Source of the DNA: Bacteroidota bacterium
Lineage (GTDB): Bacteria; Bacteroidota; Bacteroidia; Bacteroidales; VadinHA17
DNA length: 40,187 bases
Reading direction: 5' to 3'
NCBI GenBank assembly: GCA_022709665.1
Contig: JAKLIJ010000006.1
Span: 1-40,187, forward strand
The notes under the pieces were generated by a model. That model saw nothing but the letters and a program-made list of their open reading frames with translations, had not been told where the DNA came from and made no database searches. Below, piece after piece: positions 1 to 10,480 of this stretch (position 1 is the stretch's first letter; every line of letters starts with the position of its first letter). The position numbers and the translations under genes were made by a program.

Positions 1-31
1 CGACAAATTTAATTTCTGTAATTTTACCCAT
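1..31 (-). CDS. Partial transposase N-terminus (putative)
   Basis: An ATG at 31-29 opens a minus-strand frame with no stop to the window edge. Only ten codons are visible, reading MGKITEIKFV. The short basic start fits the N-terminus of IS4-family (DUF4372-type) transposases of Bacteroidota, and it sits about 87 bases inside a plausible element end. Ten residues cannot prove a family, so the call rests on position and on the terminal sequence. It could equally be an unrelated gene. Confidence 0.35.
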   Translation of the reverse strand, partial: MGKITEIKFV

Positions 32-118
32 GTTGTATTTAGTTTGTGCAAAAACCAAATTACAACATTGGAGGGAAACCTTTAGGGAGTACCTCCTTTT
101 TTATTTTTTAATCGGACA
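1..118 (-). mobile_element. Putative end of an IS4-like insertion sequence, cut by the window edge
   Basis: Read on the minus strand, an AT-rich leader starts at about 118 with TGTCCGATTAAAAAAT and leads to an ATG at 31. The tetranucleotide CTAG lies just outside it at 119-122 and could be the target duplication. From memory, a GTGTCCG(G/A)TTAAAA end next to CTAG is common for Bacteroidota IS4-type elements, but this could not be checked. Between the end and the ATG lies a GGAGG...CCTCC inverted repeat (about 70-96). The other end of the element is outside the window, so the boundaries are inferred. Confidence 0.4.
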
Positions 119-325
119 CTAGTGAACTGAGATATTGTTTTACGATAAAAATTCGTGGTTTTTGTGACAAGCTTTCAGCAATCAGCAGTCAGTCAATGTA
201 TTAGAATGGTTTACAAGACAGGTTCTTAAGCCCTCCTTGGGGGGGTGGGGGTAAACGGATTGGGATAGAGAATTTTCAACCTTCTTTAGGAGGGTACATT
301 GAGATTATGTGCTGCGCCCATGATA
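119..325. other. Intergenic stretch without a gene
   Basis: I see no supported coding region here. It holds a purine/pyrimidine-biased stretch at about 229-253 (CCCTCCTTGGGGGGG followed by TGGGGG) and a second CCTTCTTTAGGAGGG motif at about 280-295. These look like decayed copies of a palindromic intergenic repeat. No promoter or RNA family is recognisable. Confidence 0.4.
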
Positions 326-596
<271 letters not shown>

Positions 597-629
597 TGAA
601 AAATGGCGGCGCAATTTACATAATTTTTT

Positions 630-758
630 TTAACCGGCAACCGGCAACATGAAAGCCGGTATTCGGCAATCTCTGCTGCGTACCGCACACCGCCTTAAAC
701 TCAACCATCAGAACCCCCTTTTGGGGAGGGGGCAGAGGGCAGGGGGCAGGGGGCCGGA
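630..758. repeat. Heptamer-type low-complexity repeat, copy 1
   Basis: Between the tRNA and ansA lie two CCGGCAA units (about 633-646), then a segment whose reverse complement reads GGCGGTGTGCGGTACGC (about 678-695), then a GGGCAGAGGGCAGGGGGCAGGG run (about 730-753). The middle segment matches the start of the element at 11818, and the G-rich run resembles parts of the elements at 11818 and 39640. It is a decayed or partial copy of the same composite repeat. No gene is visible in it. Confidence 0.6.
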
Positions 759-761
759 TGT

Positions 762-1796
762 CTACGAAATCTCCCCTGCCAATGACCGGCTCAGATTCCT
801 TACAACTTCATCCCTGGAGGCCGATACGCCAAGCAGATGCATCAGCTTGGTGATGGCGGCTTCCGCGGTTATATCCTTGCCGCTGGTGACACCGGCTGCA
901 AGCATTTCCCTGCTCGTCTCATAAAGTCCCATCTCCACGCTTCCTCCATGGCACTGAGTTACATTGAAGATGATCCCGCCCCTGTCGATAAAGGATTTCA
1001 ATTCTTCCAGAAACCAGGGATAAGTAGGAGCATTTCCCGATCCGAATGTCTCGATGATCAGCCCCTTCAATCCTTCAGTGTTTGTTATTGCCCTGACAAG
1101 GTTCCGGCCGATACCGGGGAATATCTTGAGAATAGCCACATTGGTGTCGAATGATTTGCGAACCACCAGATCCTTGTCGGGATCAGAATACCTGATCAGG
1201 TTCGTGTTGTATTTTACGTGAATTCCCACCTGTACCAACGGCGGATAATTCGGCGATTTGAACACATCAAAGTGCTCAGCGCTGTATTTTCTGGTACGGT
1301 TACCCCTGGTGAGCTTGTTGTCGAAAAATATACTGACTTCGGGAACAAGTGCCAGTCCGCTTTCCCTGGCAGCAGCGATTTCAATAGCTGTTATCAGATT
1401 TTCCCTGCCGTCAGTCCTGAGAAGGCCTATCGGCAGCTGCGAACCGGTGAGTATAACCGGTTTCCTCAGGTTTTCGAACATAAAGCTGAGGGCCGATGCC
1501 GTATAGGCCATGGTATCTGTTCCATGGAGAACAACAAAGCCATCGAAGCTGTCATAGTATTGTTCGATTATTCCGGCAAGGTGGATCCATACCTGTGGGT
1601 CGATGTTGGAGGAATCCTTCACCGGATCGAAGGAAACAGCCTGAATATCATAACCGAACTTGGTAAGTTCAGGCACATGTGTGGTTATCTGTCTGAAGTC
1701 AATTGGTACCAGTGAGCCTGTCACCGGGTCATGTACCATGCCGATGGTTCCTCCCGTGTAGATCAGAAGGATGGATGTCTCATTCCTGCCTGCCAT
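762..1796 (-). CDS. ansA: Type I L-asparaginase
   Basis: This 344-residue cytoplasmic enzyme hydrolyses L-asparagine to aspartate and ammonia. The first catalytic threonine motif YTGGTIGM is at residues 13-20 and the second, HGTDTMAYTAS, at 91-101. ILTGSQLPI and TDGRENLITA follow, all diagnostic of the asparaginase/glutaminase fold. The length and lack of a signal peptide fit the cytoplasmic type I (AnsA) group rather than the periplasmic type II. The gene starts 10 bases after tatD and is the last gene of the gdhA-tatD-ansA unit. Coupling to a glutamate dehydrogenase suggests a shared role in ammonia and amino-acid turnover, which is an inference. I see no intrinsic terminator after it. Confidence 0.93.
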   Translation of the reverse strand: MAGRNETSILLIYTGGTIGMVHDPVTGSLVPIDFRQITTHVPELTKFGYDIQAVSFDPVKDSSNIDPQVWIHLAGIIEQYYDSFDGFVVLHGTDTMAYTASALSFMFENLRKPVILTGSQLPIGLLRTDGRENLITAIEIAAARESGLALVPEVSIFFDNKLTRGNRTRKYSAEHFDVFKSPNYPPLVQVGIHVKYNTNLIRYSDPDKDLVVRKSFDTNVAILKIFPGIGRNLVRAITNTEGLKGLIIETFGSGNAPTYPWFLEELKSFIDRGGIIFNVTQCHGGSVEMGLYETSREMLAAGVTSGKDITAEAAITKLMHLLGVSASRDEVVRNLSRSLAGEIS

Positions 1797-1806
1797 AAAC
1801 CCATTT

Positions 1807-2573
1807 TTATAATCCGAAAAGTTGAACAGAGTTCCTGAATGTGAAGGCAGCGGATTCTTCCCTGGTTATTCCGAGGATGTCGGCCACCCTGTCATTCACA
1901 AGACAAATATAAGAACTCTCGTTTCTTTTCCCACGGTATGGTACAGGTGCAAGATAAGGAGAATCTGTTTCGAGTATGATATTTTCAATTCCGGCTTCCT
2001 TTACTACGGCTGCAAGTCCGGAATTCTTAAATGTTACTATGCCACCAATGCCGATCATAAATCCCATTTCAAGGGCTCTGACGGCGTCATCCGTTGTTCC
2101 GGTGAAGGCATGAAAGACACCCTTCATACCTGAACCCCTGAACTCTTCGAGCGCCCTGAAGACTTCGGGAAATGAATCGCGTGAATGTATGACCACAGGA
2201 AGTGAAGAGCTGATTGCCATGGCAACCTGTCTTTTGAAAACTTCGATCTGCCGGATGAGGTGGGTTTTGTCCCAGTAAAGATCTATTCCTATTTCACCGA
2301 CAGCCTGAAATTTACGGGAATGGGCTTCATTTTCTATGGTTTCAAGTTCCTGAAGGTAATTTTCTGAAACCGAGGTGGGATGCAATCCGATCATCGGATG
2401 GCAGATTCCGGGATAGCGGTTTTCTGTATCAAGCATTCTGCCGATCGAAGATGAGTCGATATTCGGCATCAGAAGTTTTACAACACCTGCCTTTACGGCT
2501 CTTTCTATTGCTTCATCCCTGTCGTTGTCGAAATCGGGAAGGTAGATGTGCGTATGTGTATCGACAAGCTGCA

Positions 2574-2574
<1 letters not shown>
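1807..2574 (-). CDS. tatD: TatD family metal-dependent hydrolase (DNase)
   Basis: This 255-residue TIM-barrel hydrolase of the amidohydrolase superfamily has the full TatD metal-ligand set: DTHTH at residues 5-9, the glutamate in AVGEIGIDLYWDK, VVIHSRDSF, GVFHAFTG, and LETDSPYLAP near the C-terminus. Family members are Mg-dependent 3'-5' exonucleases linked to DNA repair and RNA turnover; the exact substrate cannot be told from sequence. Its ATG overlaps the TGA of the upstream glutamate dehydrogenase by one base (TGATG), so translation is probably coupled. The start is fixed by this overlap and by the conserved N-terminal motif. Confidence 0.92.
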
Positions 2575-3947
<1,373 letters not shown>

Positions 3948-4089
3948 CTAAAATTAGAAAAACCATCGAATATTAACTAAAATGCCGAAGAAAAATAAAA
4001 ATTAAACATAATAAGAGATATTACGTATAAATTTTATAATCTCATTTTTCAATGCGGATTTCAGCGGCTCATCCAACGGTTTCCCTTTA

Positions 4090-5193
4090 TCAACTCCGGT
4101 AAAGATTTCCGGGATAGCACTTCACGAGTCCCCTGAACTCCATCTGAAGAAGCTGAGAAGACAGCTTGCTGACAGGGATGCCGAGGGTTCTGCAGATCTG
4201 ATCGATTGTTACTTCTCCTTCACTGCGGATAAGATCGAAGATCCTCATCTCCGTTTCGTTCATTTCAGAGAACAGGGCTGGCTGAACTGCCTTTGCCGGT
4301 TTCTCTGTTTCCCATCTCAGGAGGTTTTCAATATCCCGGGCTGATTCGGCAAGCGCCGCTTTGTTTCTTTTTATAAGGTCGTTGCATCCGGCGGACCATT
4401 GGTCGTCGGGCCTTCCCGGAACGGCAAAAACGTCGCGATTGTAAGAATTGGCTATATCGGCAGTTATCAGGGCTCCTCCTTTTATACCCGACTCCACCAC
4501 AAGGGTAGCATCCGATATTCCTGCTATGATCCTGTTCCTTTTAATAAAGTTGTTTTTTTCAGGGAGTGTTCCGGAAACGAAATCTGTTAGTAGTCCTCCC
4601 TGCCTGAGCATCGTTTCGGCGGTCGATCTGTGAACGGAGGGGTAGATGGTAAGGAATCCGTGACCAAGAACACCTATTGTTTGAAGGTTGTGGTTCAGGG
4701 CTGCCTTATGGGCGGCTATATCGATCCCATAGGCAAGTCCGCTCACCAGTACAAGATCGGGGTATCTCTCCGCCAGCGCTCCTATTATCCTGTCGCACAA
4801 TTCTCTGCCTCTGGAGGTCGCATTTCTTGTCCCGACCACGCTAAGTATCTTTGGGCTGTTCAGGTCGCAACTGCCCTTAAAGTAGAAAGTGACAGGTGAG
4901 TCGTCACACTGTCTGAACCTGAACGGGTAATCATTATCGAGGTAGAAGAAGGTTCTGATATTATGTTTTACAACATATTCTTCTTCTTTTTCTGCAACCT
5001 CGAGGTAGGACCTGTCGCTGATGTATTTTGCAAGTCCTGAACCGATTCCCGGTATTTTGACCAGGTTTCTGTAAGGTTCATTGAATATGGCTTCCACGCT
5101 TCCGAAATATGAAACGAGCTTTCGGGCGCTTATGTCACCAATACGTGGAATAAGGCTTAAAGCAATTTTATGCTTCAGGGAAACTTCAGGCAT
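4090..5193 (-). CDS. dprA: DNA-processing protein DprA
   Basis: This 367-residue cytoplasmic DprA/Smf protein loads RecA on incoming single-stranded DNA during natural transformation. An N-terminal helix-hairpin-helix region (residues 1-60, with KIPGIGSGLAKYI) precedes the Rossmann-like core. The core has VVGTRNAT at 119-126, SGLAYGIDIAAH at 151-162, FIKRNRIIAG at 216-225 and VPGR at 258-261. The last ~58 residues form the DprA winged-helix domain. It sits alone between two glutamate dehydrogenase genes, in the same orientation, behind a terminator that closes the upstream gene, so it probably has its own promoter. Two in-frame stop codons end it. Confidence 0.93.
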   Translation of the reverse strand: MPEVSLKHKIALSLIPRIGDISARKLVSYFGSVEAIFNEPYRNLVKIPGIGSGLAKYISDRSYLEVAEKEEEYVVKHNIRTFFYLDNDYPFRFRQCDDSPVTFYFKGSCDLNSPKILSVVGTRNATSRGRELCDRIIGALAERYPDLVLVSGLAYGIDIAAHKAALNHNLQTIGVLGHGFLTIYPSVHRSTAETMLRQGGLLTDFVSGTLPEKNNFIKRNRIIAGISDATLVVESGIKGGALITADIANSYNRDVFAVPGRPDDQWSAGCNDLIKRNKAALAESARDIENLLRWETEKPAKAVQPALFSEMNETEMRIFDLIRSEGEVTIDQICRTLGIPVSKLSSQLLQMEFRGLVKCYPGNLYRS

Positions 5194-5223
5194 GGCACGA
5201 GATATTGAGACATGCTAATATAC

Positions 5224-5250
5224 AAAAACCCTTCCTTTAGAGGAAGGGTC
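5224..5250 (-). terminator. Intrinsic terminator of the second glutamate dehydrogenase
   Basis: A 9-bp perfect stem (ACCCTTCCT at 5228-5236 with AGGAAGGGT at 5241-5249, loop of four) is followed on the minus strand by five T residues. It lies about 105 bases past the stop of the 5354-6691 gene and just ahead of dprA, so it separates the two transcription units. Confidence 0.8.
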
Positions 5251-5288
5251 TTTGCAAATAATATATGTATATATTCTTTCTTCTGTCC

Positions 5289-5317
5289 ATTCCTGACTTA
5301 AAGGTCAGGGCTATGGA
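5289..5317. other. Second hairpin between glutamate dehydrogenase and dprA
   Basis: CCTGAC and GTCAGG form a 6-bp stem with a short loop, enclosed by TCCAT/ATGGA. There is no T-run on either side, so it is not a clear terminator. It may stabilise the 3' end of the upstream message. Confidence 0.45.
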
Positions 5318-5353
5318 AGGGATGAGCAGGTTTGAACCGGATCCGGGCAGAAA

Positions 5354-6691
5354 TCATATGACCCCCATATCCAGCATCGAATTGGCCACTTTAAGGAAGC
5401 CTGCAATATTAGCTCCCTTGACGTAATCGACCGATCCGTCGGATTTCTTCCCGTGTTTCAGGCACTGTCCGTGAATATTTACCATTATCTCATGAAGGCG
5501 GTTGTCGACTTCCTGGCTGTTCCATCTCATTTTCATGGAATTCTGTGTCATCTCGAGGCCCGATGTTGCCACTCCTCCTGCATTTACAGCTTTTCCGGGG
5601 GCGAACAGGATGTTGTTTTTCTGGAATTCTTCCACAGCTTCGGGAGTGCAGCCCATGTTTGATATCTCCGCTACCATCATAACTCCGTTATTAATAAGGG
5701 TTCTGGCATCCTCTCCGTTGAGCTCGTTCTGGGTGGCGCAGGGCAGGGCAATGTCCACTTTCACTTCCCAGGGGCGTTTGCCTTCGTGGAATTCAACTCC
5801 CTCAAACACGTATGAATAAGGTTTTACAATATCCTGGTTTGATGCTCTGAGTTCAAGCATGTAATCGATCTTTTTGCCTGATATGCCTTCCGGGTCATAT
5901 ACATAGCCGTCGGGTCCGGAAATAGTCACCACTTTTGCTCCCAGTTCGGTTGCTTTGAGGGCAGCGCCCCATGCCACGTTGCCGAAGCCGGATATTGAAA
6001 CTGTTTTTCCGGCGAGTGTTTCATTCTTTGTTTTCAGCATTTCCTTTGCAAAGTAGATTCCTCCGAATCCGGTAGCTTCAGGTCTGATAAGGGATCCTCC
6101 CCAGTTGCTTCCCTTGCCTGTCAGGACTCCGGTATGGTCGCCTTTCAGTCTCTTGTACATTCCGTAAAGGTAACCGATCTCGCGGCCTCCGACTCCTATG
6201 TCACCGGCGGGGACGTCGGTTTCGGGACCGATGTATTTCCACAGTTCGAGCATAAACGACTGGCAGAATCTCATCACCTCTGCATTAGATTTTCCTTTCG
6301 GGTCAAAATCCGATCCACCCTTTCCTCCTCCCATTGGCAGGGTAGTCAGGGCATTCTTGAATATCTGTTCGAAACCCAGGAATTTGAGTATTGAAAGGTT
6401 GACGCTGGGGTGGAAGCGCAGGCCTCCCTTGTATGGGCCGATTGCATTGTTGAACTGGACCCTGTAACCCAGGTTCACCTTCACATTCCCCTCATCATCC
6501 ACCCATGGTACCTTAAAGGTAATAACACGGTCGGGTTCCACGATCCGGTCGATTATATTGGCTGATTCGAACTGAGGGTTTTCATTGTAAACCTCTTCGA
6601 TCGACTCGAGCACTTCTCTCACAGCCTGTAAATATTCCTGTTCCCCGGGATGTTTTTTCTCGAGGTTGTTCATGATTTTATCTACGTTCAT
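5354..6691 (-). CDS. Glutamate dehydrogenase, second copy, probably NAD-type
   Basis: This is a 445-residue glutamate dehydrogenase with the same catalytic motifs as the 2574-3914 gene ([48 protein letters not shown]). Its Rossmann region differs: SGFGNVAWGA, followed by ISGPDGYVYDPEG after the second strand. That SGPDGY segment resembles the NAD-specific Clostridium symbiosum enzyme and Bacteroides-type enzymes as I recall them, so this copy may serve the catabolic direction. It stands alone, closed by its own terminator at 5224-5250. Cofactor preference is an inference. The family assignment is secure. Confidence 0.92.
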   Translation of the reverse strand: MNVDKIMNNLEKKHPGEQEYLQAVREVLESIEEVYNENPQFESANIIDRIVEPDRVITFKVPWVDDEGNVKVNLGYRVQFNNAIGPYKGGLRFHPSVNLSILKFLGFEQIFKNALTTLPMGGGKGGSDFDPKGKSNAEVMRFCQSFMLELWKYIGPETDVPAGDIGVGGREIGYLYGMYKRLKGDHTGVLTGKGSNWGGSLIRPEATGFGGIYFAKEMLKTKNETLAGKTVSISGFGNVAWGAALKATELGAKVVTISGPDGYVYDPEGISGKKIDYMLELRASNQDIVKPYSYVFEGVEFHEGKRPWEVKVDIALPCATQNELNGEDARTLINNGVMMVAEISNMGCTPEAVEEFQKNNILFAPGKAVNAGGVATSGLEMTQNSMKMRWNSQEVDNRLHEIMVNIHGQCLKHGKKSDGSVDYVKGANIAGFLKVANSMLDMGVI

Positions 6692-6758
6692 ATCTTTTCA
6701 GATTTATTTGTTTCAAAGGTTAACTCTACTTTATTCATTAAAAATGATTTAACTCATA

Positions 6759-7259
6759 TTATGGCCTCTTTTTTCCTTTAACACGGGGTGCGTATGTAGT
6801 AAGTGTCTTTATGATCTCCTCTCTTTCCCGGGGCTTAAGTGCGCTGATATTGATAGGGGGATATTTAGCCACACCTTCCTTCATTCTTTGATAGAGTGTT
6901 ATGCTCCGGACGAGACCGAATAAGCTATGGTCAATTGTGAAGCCCGAAAATGATTTTTTCTCAATTTCCACCGAATTCTTATTGCCCTGGATAAAACCGG
7001 TGCTGTAATATCTGAATATAAGCATGTTTCCCTCGTCAGAAAAGTAAATATACTGGTAGTTGAGAATGACAGGGACAAGGATAATGATAAGGAAAATCAA
7101 TGTTGTCAGTAAAAGCCAGACGGTTTTTGACATTCCCAGGAGTGGGAATTTTATTATGTTGGCGGCGAGGGAAAGAACCAGGAAAGAAAGGTAAAGAATA
7201 ATAACCGTTCTCTTCAGTATCTTCTGGTTGATCACTGATTTACTGTTGTCTGAGGTCAT
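6759..7259 (-). CDS. Hypothetical two-helix membrane protein
   Basis: I do not recognise a named gene in this 166-residue protein. Two transmembrane helices (about residues 16-36 and 44-71) form a hairpin with almost no loop between them. A polar domain of about 90 residues follows (FSDEGNMLIFRYYSTGF, then FSGFTIDHSLFGL and ITLYQR). This layout, a helix pair plus a small beta-rich domain, resembles bacterial PH-like membrane proteins, but the match is weak. The C-terminus is basic (APRVKGKKRP). It follows tadA 29 bases downstream on the same strand, so the two are probably cotranscribed. Function unknown. Confidence 0.75.
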   Translation of the reverse strand: MTSDNSKSVINQKILKRTVIILYLSFLVLSLAANIIKFPLLGMSKTVWLLLTTLIFLIIILVPVILNYQYIYFSDEGNMLIFRYYSTGFIQGNKNSVEIEKKSFSGFTIDHSLFGLVRSITLYQRMKEGVAKYPPINISALKPREREEIIKTLTTYAPRVKGKKRP

Positions 7260-7288
7260 AGATATTATGTTTTATTTCAGGATAATTT

Positions 7289-7735
7289 TCAGGCGGATCT
7301 CAATGTCTTAAAGAAACTTTTAAGCAGGTTGCCGCATTCGGTTTCGAGGATACCGGAAAGGACCTTAGTTTTAGGGTGAAGGATCTGTCCTTTTACAAGG
7401 GTATAACCTTTTTTCGGATCAGCAGCCCCGTAAACCAGACGCTCTGCCTGGCTCCAGCCAAGGGCTCCTGCGCACATGGTACATGGTTCGACGGTGACAT
7501 AGACAGTGCATCCGGTAAGGTATTTTCCTCCCAGCCAGCTGGCAGCAGCGGTGATTGCCTGCATTTCGGCATGTGCAGTCGGATCATTCAGTGTTTCAGT
7601 AAGGTTGTGGGCCCTTGCAACTATCATACTGTTGCAGACAACGACTGCACCAACAGGAACCTCCTTCCTGGCAAGCGCCTTCTTCGCTTCGTCGATGGCG
7701 GCCCTCATAAAACGTTCGTCGTTGCTGTCAGTCAT
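7289..7735 (-). CDS. tadA: tRNA-specific adenosine deaminase
   Basis: This 148-residue zinc deaminase converts the wobble adenosine of tRNA-Arg(ACG) to inosine. The zinc and proton-shuttle motif HAE is at residues 55-57 and PCTMC at 84-88, with VPVGAVVV upstream, all in the order typical of TadA and related nucleoside deaminases. The length is normal for TadA. A guanine-deaminase-like role is possible for this superfamily, but the N-terminal RFMRAAIDEAKKAL helix and the size favour TadA. The gene diverges from aspS, another tRNA-related gene, across a 207-base gap. Confidence 0.88.
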   Translation of the reverse strand: MTDSNDERFMRAAIDEAKKALARKEVPVGAVVVCNSMIVARAHNLTETLNDPTAHAEMQAITAAASWLGGKYLTGCTVYVTVEPCTMCAGALGWSQAERLVYGAADPKKGYTLVKGQILHPKTKVLSGILETECGNLLKSFFKTLRSA

Positions 7736-7914
7736 ATTCAGTAGGATAACTGTATAAATTTATAAATAAAACCGGTTATAAGCACCCTGACAGGGTATGT
7801 TTGAACTTAATTTATCCTCTGCTTCCGGGATCAATCAGTTTTCTTAAAGCTCTCCGGAATGCAAATCAGGCAATAATGGGAATGTTTGTAACGGAGCAGG
7901 AACTCAATTTTTCT

Positions 7915-7922
7915 TATTTTTG
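7915..7922 (+). promoter_or_regulatory. Bacteroidota -7 promoter element for aspS
   Basis: TATTTTTG matches the Bacteroidota -7 consensus TAnnTTTG exactly and ends 20 bases before the aspS ATG. A TTTG at 7885-7888 is a possible -33 element, but the spacing (26 bases) is longer than usual. Confidence 0.5.
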
Positions 7923-7942
7923 TCGGACTTAATTATCTTAAA

Positions 7943-9709
7943 ATGTACAGAACACATACTTGCGGGGAACTGACACTGGCTGATGCCGGAAAGAACGTTA
8001 CCCTTTGCGGCTGGGTGCAGAAATCGAGGGATCTCGGGGGGATGACATTCGTCGATCTCCGAGACAGGTACGGAATCACACAGCTTGTTTTTAATCTCGA
8101 GACCAACAGTGTTCTCTGTGGTCAGGCAAGGAAGCTTGGAAGGGAGTACGTCATCCAGGCTTCTGGCGTTGTGAGGGAGAGGAGCAACAAAAACCTTAAA
8201 ATTCCGACAGGAGAGGTGGAGATCGAAGTTGAAGAGCTGAAAGTTCTCAATCGCAGTGAGATCCCCCCGTTCACCATTGAGGAAGATACCGACGGCGGAG
8301 AGGAGTTGAGGATGAGATACCGCTATCTCGACCTTCGCAGGGGCAGTGTCAAGAATAATATCATCCTCAGGCACAATGTCGCCAGAGAGGTCCGGACCTA
8401 TATGGATTCAATAGGCTTTGTTGAGGTAGAGACACCGGTTCTCATAAAATCCACGCCTGAGGGAGCCCGCGATTTCGTTGTTCCGTCGAGGATGCAGCCG
8501 GGAACCTTCTATGCCCTGCCTCAGTCGCCCCAGACACTCAAGCAGCTGCTTATGGTGGCTGGTTTTGACAGGTATTTCCAGATTGTGAAATGTTTCAGGG
8601 ATGAGGATCTGAGAGCCGACCGTCAGCCGGAATTCACTCAGATCGATTGCGAGATGTCGTTTGTGGAAAGGGATGATATTCTCGAAACTTTTGAAGGACT
8701 GGCGCGGTTTCTTTTCAAAAAAATAAAGGGGATCGAGTTCCCCGGACAGTTTACCAGGCTTCCTTATGCTGAAGCGATGGAGTTTTACGGATCGGACAAG
8801 CCCGATCTTCGCTTCGGGATGAAGATCGCCGATCTGACATCTGTGGTCAGGGGGCACGGTTTCGGGGTGTTCGATACAGCTGATTATATTGGGGGAATAT
8901 GTGCTCCCGGGTGCTCGGAGTATTCGAGGAAACAGACGGACGAACTCACTGAATTCGTAAGAAAGCCTCAGATCGGTGCAAAAGGACTGGTTTATCTTAA
9001 GTATGGCGCTGACGGTTCATTGAAATCTTCGGCCGATAAATTTTATTCTCCTGAAGATCTGAAACTCTGGGTTGAGAGAGCCGGTGCACGTCCGGGCGAT
9101 CTTCTGCTTATCCTTGCCGGAGAGAAAAAGAAAACCCTGGCCGCATTGTCGGAACTCCGTCTTGAGATGGGAGGAAGGCTTGGCCTGAGAAAAAAAGATG
9201 TGTTTGCTCCGCTGTGGGTGGTTGATTTTCCGCTTCTTGAATGGGATGAAGAGACATCACGCTTCTATGCAATGCATCATCCCTTCACTTCTCCGAATCC
9301 CGACGACCTGAACCTTATGGAAACCGATCCGGGGAAGGTAAGGGCAAATGCCTACGACCTTGTTATCAACGGTGTTGAGATAGGAGGGGGGTCGGTCAGG
9401 ATCCATAGCGAGGATGTTCAGAAGCTGATGTTTAAGGTGCTGGGATTCAGCGATGATGAGGCGAAGGAGCAATTCGGGTTTCTGCTGAATGCATTCAGGT
9501 ACGGAGCTCCGCCTCATGCAGGCATAGCATTCGGATTTGACCGTTGGGTTGCGATGTTTGGAGGTCAGGATTCGATCCGCGACTTCATTGCCTTTCCCAA
9601 AAATAATTCGGGACGTGATGTCATGCTCGACACACCGGCAGAAATATCGCAGAAGCAGCTGGATGAACTTAATATATTATTCAGGAAGAAGGATCAGGAC
9701 CGGAAGTGA
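7943..9709 (+). CDS. aspS: Aspartyl-tRNA synthetase
   Basis: This 588-residue class II synthetase charges tRNA-Asp. An N-terminal OB-fold anticodon-binding domain (about residues 1-105, with [22 protein letters not shown]) is followed by the catalytic core. The core has motif 2 ([19 protein letters not shown]) after the QSPQ loop, a bacterial GAD insertion in the middle, and motif 3 (GFDRW) near the end. Size and insertion are those of bacterial-type AspRS. The sequence does not show whether it also charges tRNA-Asn. It converges with the plug-domain gene, whose stop is only a few bases away. Confidence 0.97.
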   Translation: MYRTHTCGELTLADAGKNVTLCGWVQKSRDLGGMTFVDLRDRYGITQLVFNLETNSVLCGQARKLGREYVIQASGVVRERSNKNLKIPTGEVEIEVEELKVLNRSEIPPFTIEEDTDGGEELRMRYRYLDLRRGSVKNNIILRHNVAREVRTYMDSIGFVEVETPVLIKSTPEGARDFVVPSRMQPGTFYALPQSPQTLKQLLMVAGFDRYFQIVKCFRDEDLRADRQPEFTQIDCEMSFVERDDILETFEGLARFLFKKIKGIEFPGQFTRLPYAEAMEFYGSDKPDLRFGMKIADLTSVVRGHGFGVFDTADYIGGICAPGCSEYSRKQTDELTEFVRKPQIGAKGLVYLKYGADGSLKSSADKFYSPEDLKLWVERAGARPGDLLLILAGEKKKTLAALSELRLEMGGRLGLRKKDVFAPLWVVDFPLLEWDEETSRFYAMHHPFTSPNPDDLNLMETDPGKVRANAYDLVINGVEIGGGSVRIHSEDVQKLMFKVLGFSDDEAKEQFGFLLNAFRYGAPPHAGIAFGFDRWVAMFGGQDSIRDFIAFPKNNSGRDVMLDTPAEISQKQLDELNILFRKKDQDRK

Positions 9710-9713
9710 TACA

Positions 9714-10415
9714 CTAGTCGTTAGATCCGATCAGCTTAATCAGTATGACTCCGTTGGCTCCGCGCGATCCGTAGATCGAAGCCGATGATCCCTTGAGTAT
9801 CTCGATCGATTTGACGTTAGACGGCTGGATGTCGGATATGGAACTTACCACCATCCCGTCGACCACATACAGAGGCTCGGTGCTCAGAGTCAGCGATCCG
9901 ATTCCCTGTATCCTGATACTGTTTCCCATTACCTGGACTCCGGCAACCTCTCCGCGTATCATGTCGTAAATATTCCTGTAAGAAGAGTATTTGGGATTTG
10001 TGCCGTCAATTTTATTTACAGTTCCGGTCATGCTTCTTTTCTTTACCGATCCGTAACCAATATCCACAACTTCATCGAGCGGATCGGCTTCTGCAGTCTG
10101 AACAGGAACAGTTCCTTCAAATTTGAAATTGATGGTTTTTCTTCCGTCGAGCGCTTCTTCAAGGATACCGTTGGGCATTGTAAATATTCCTATTTTGGAA
10201 TTTCCAGGTTTTACCTTGATCCTGAACATGCCTTTCTCATCGGTGGTTATGTCGGTTTTTTCGCCGTCGAGCATCACTATTGCATTTGCGACGGGCGTCA
10301 TCGTTCCGTCAACCACATGCCCTGAAATTTTGATTTTTTTGCCGGATTTCTGTGCTGACGACATACTGAAGGAAAACATAGCCAGTATTATGAGGAAGAA
10401 AATTTTAGTTTTCAT
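9714..10415 (-). CDS. Short secreted protein with carboxypeptidase-regulatory and TonB plug domains
   Basis: This 233-residue protein has a signal peptide (MKTKIFFLIILAMFSFSMSSAQ), a carboxypeptidase-D regulatory-like beta-sandwich (about residues 28-100) and a TonB-receptor plug domain (about 115-233). It carries the SusC signature DEVVDIGYGSVKKRSMTGTV and ends with YVVDGMVV and GSSASIYGSRGANGVILIK. A normal SusC-type receptor continues with a ~700-residue barrel. Here the protein stops after the plug, and no barrel sequence follows. The start was set at the signal-peptide methionine; the longer frame upstream would run into miaB. It lies 65 bases downstream of miaB on the same strand. It may interact with TonB or a receptor, but its role is unknown. 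Confidence 0.85.
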   Translation of the reverse strand: MKTKIFFLIILAMFSFSMSSAQKSGKKIKISGHVVDGTMTPVANAIVMLDGEKTDITTDEKGMFRIKVKPGNSKIGIFTMPNGILEEALDGRKTINFKFEGTVPVQTAEADPLDEVVDIGYGSVKKRSMTGTVNKIDGTNPKYSSYRNIYDMIRGEVAGVQVMGNSIRIQGIGSLTLSTEPLYVVDGMVVSSISDIQPSNVKSIEILKGSSASIYGSRGANGVILIKLIGSND

Positions 10416-10480
10416 GTTGCTTGTGTATTGAATTTTAGTGCAAGTTAATCCCGATTTGAATAATTCACAACTTATAATTG

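Noticed and set aside
1..118. 3' end of a tmRNA or other small structural RNA
   Set aside because: No tRNA-like ending or recognisable RNA fold is seen; the minus-strand ATG and IS-like end explain it better.
716..735. Terminator after ansA formed by CCCCAAAAGGGG
   Set aside because: The stem is short and no T-run follows on the minus strand; it is part of the low-complexity repeat.
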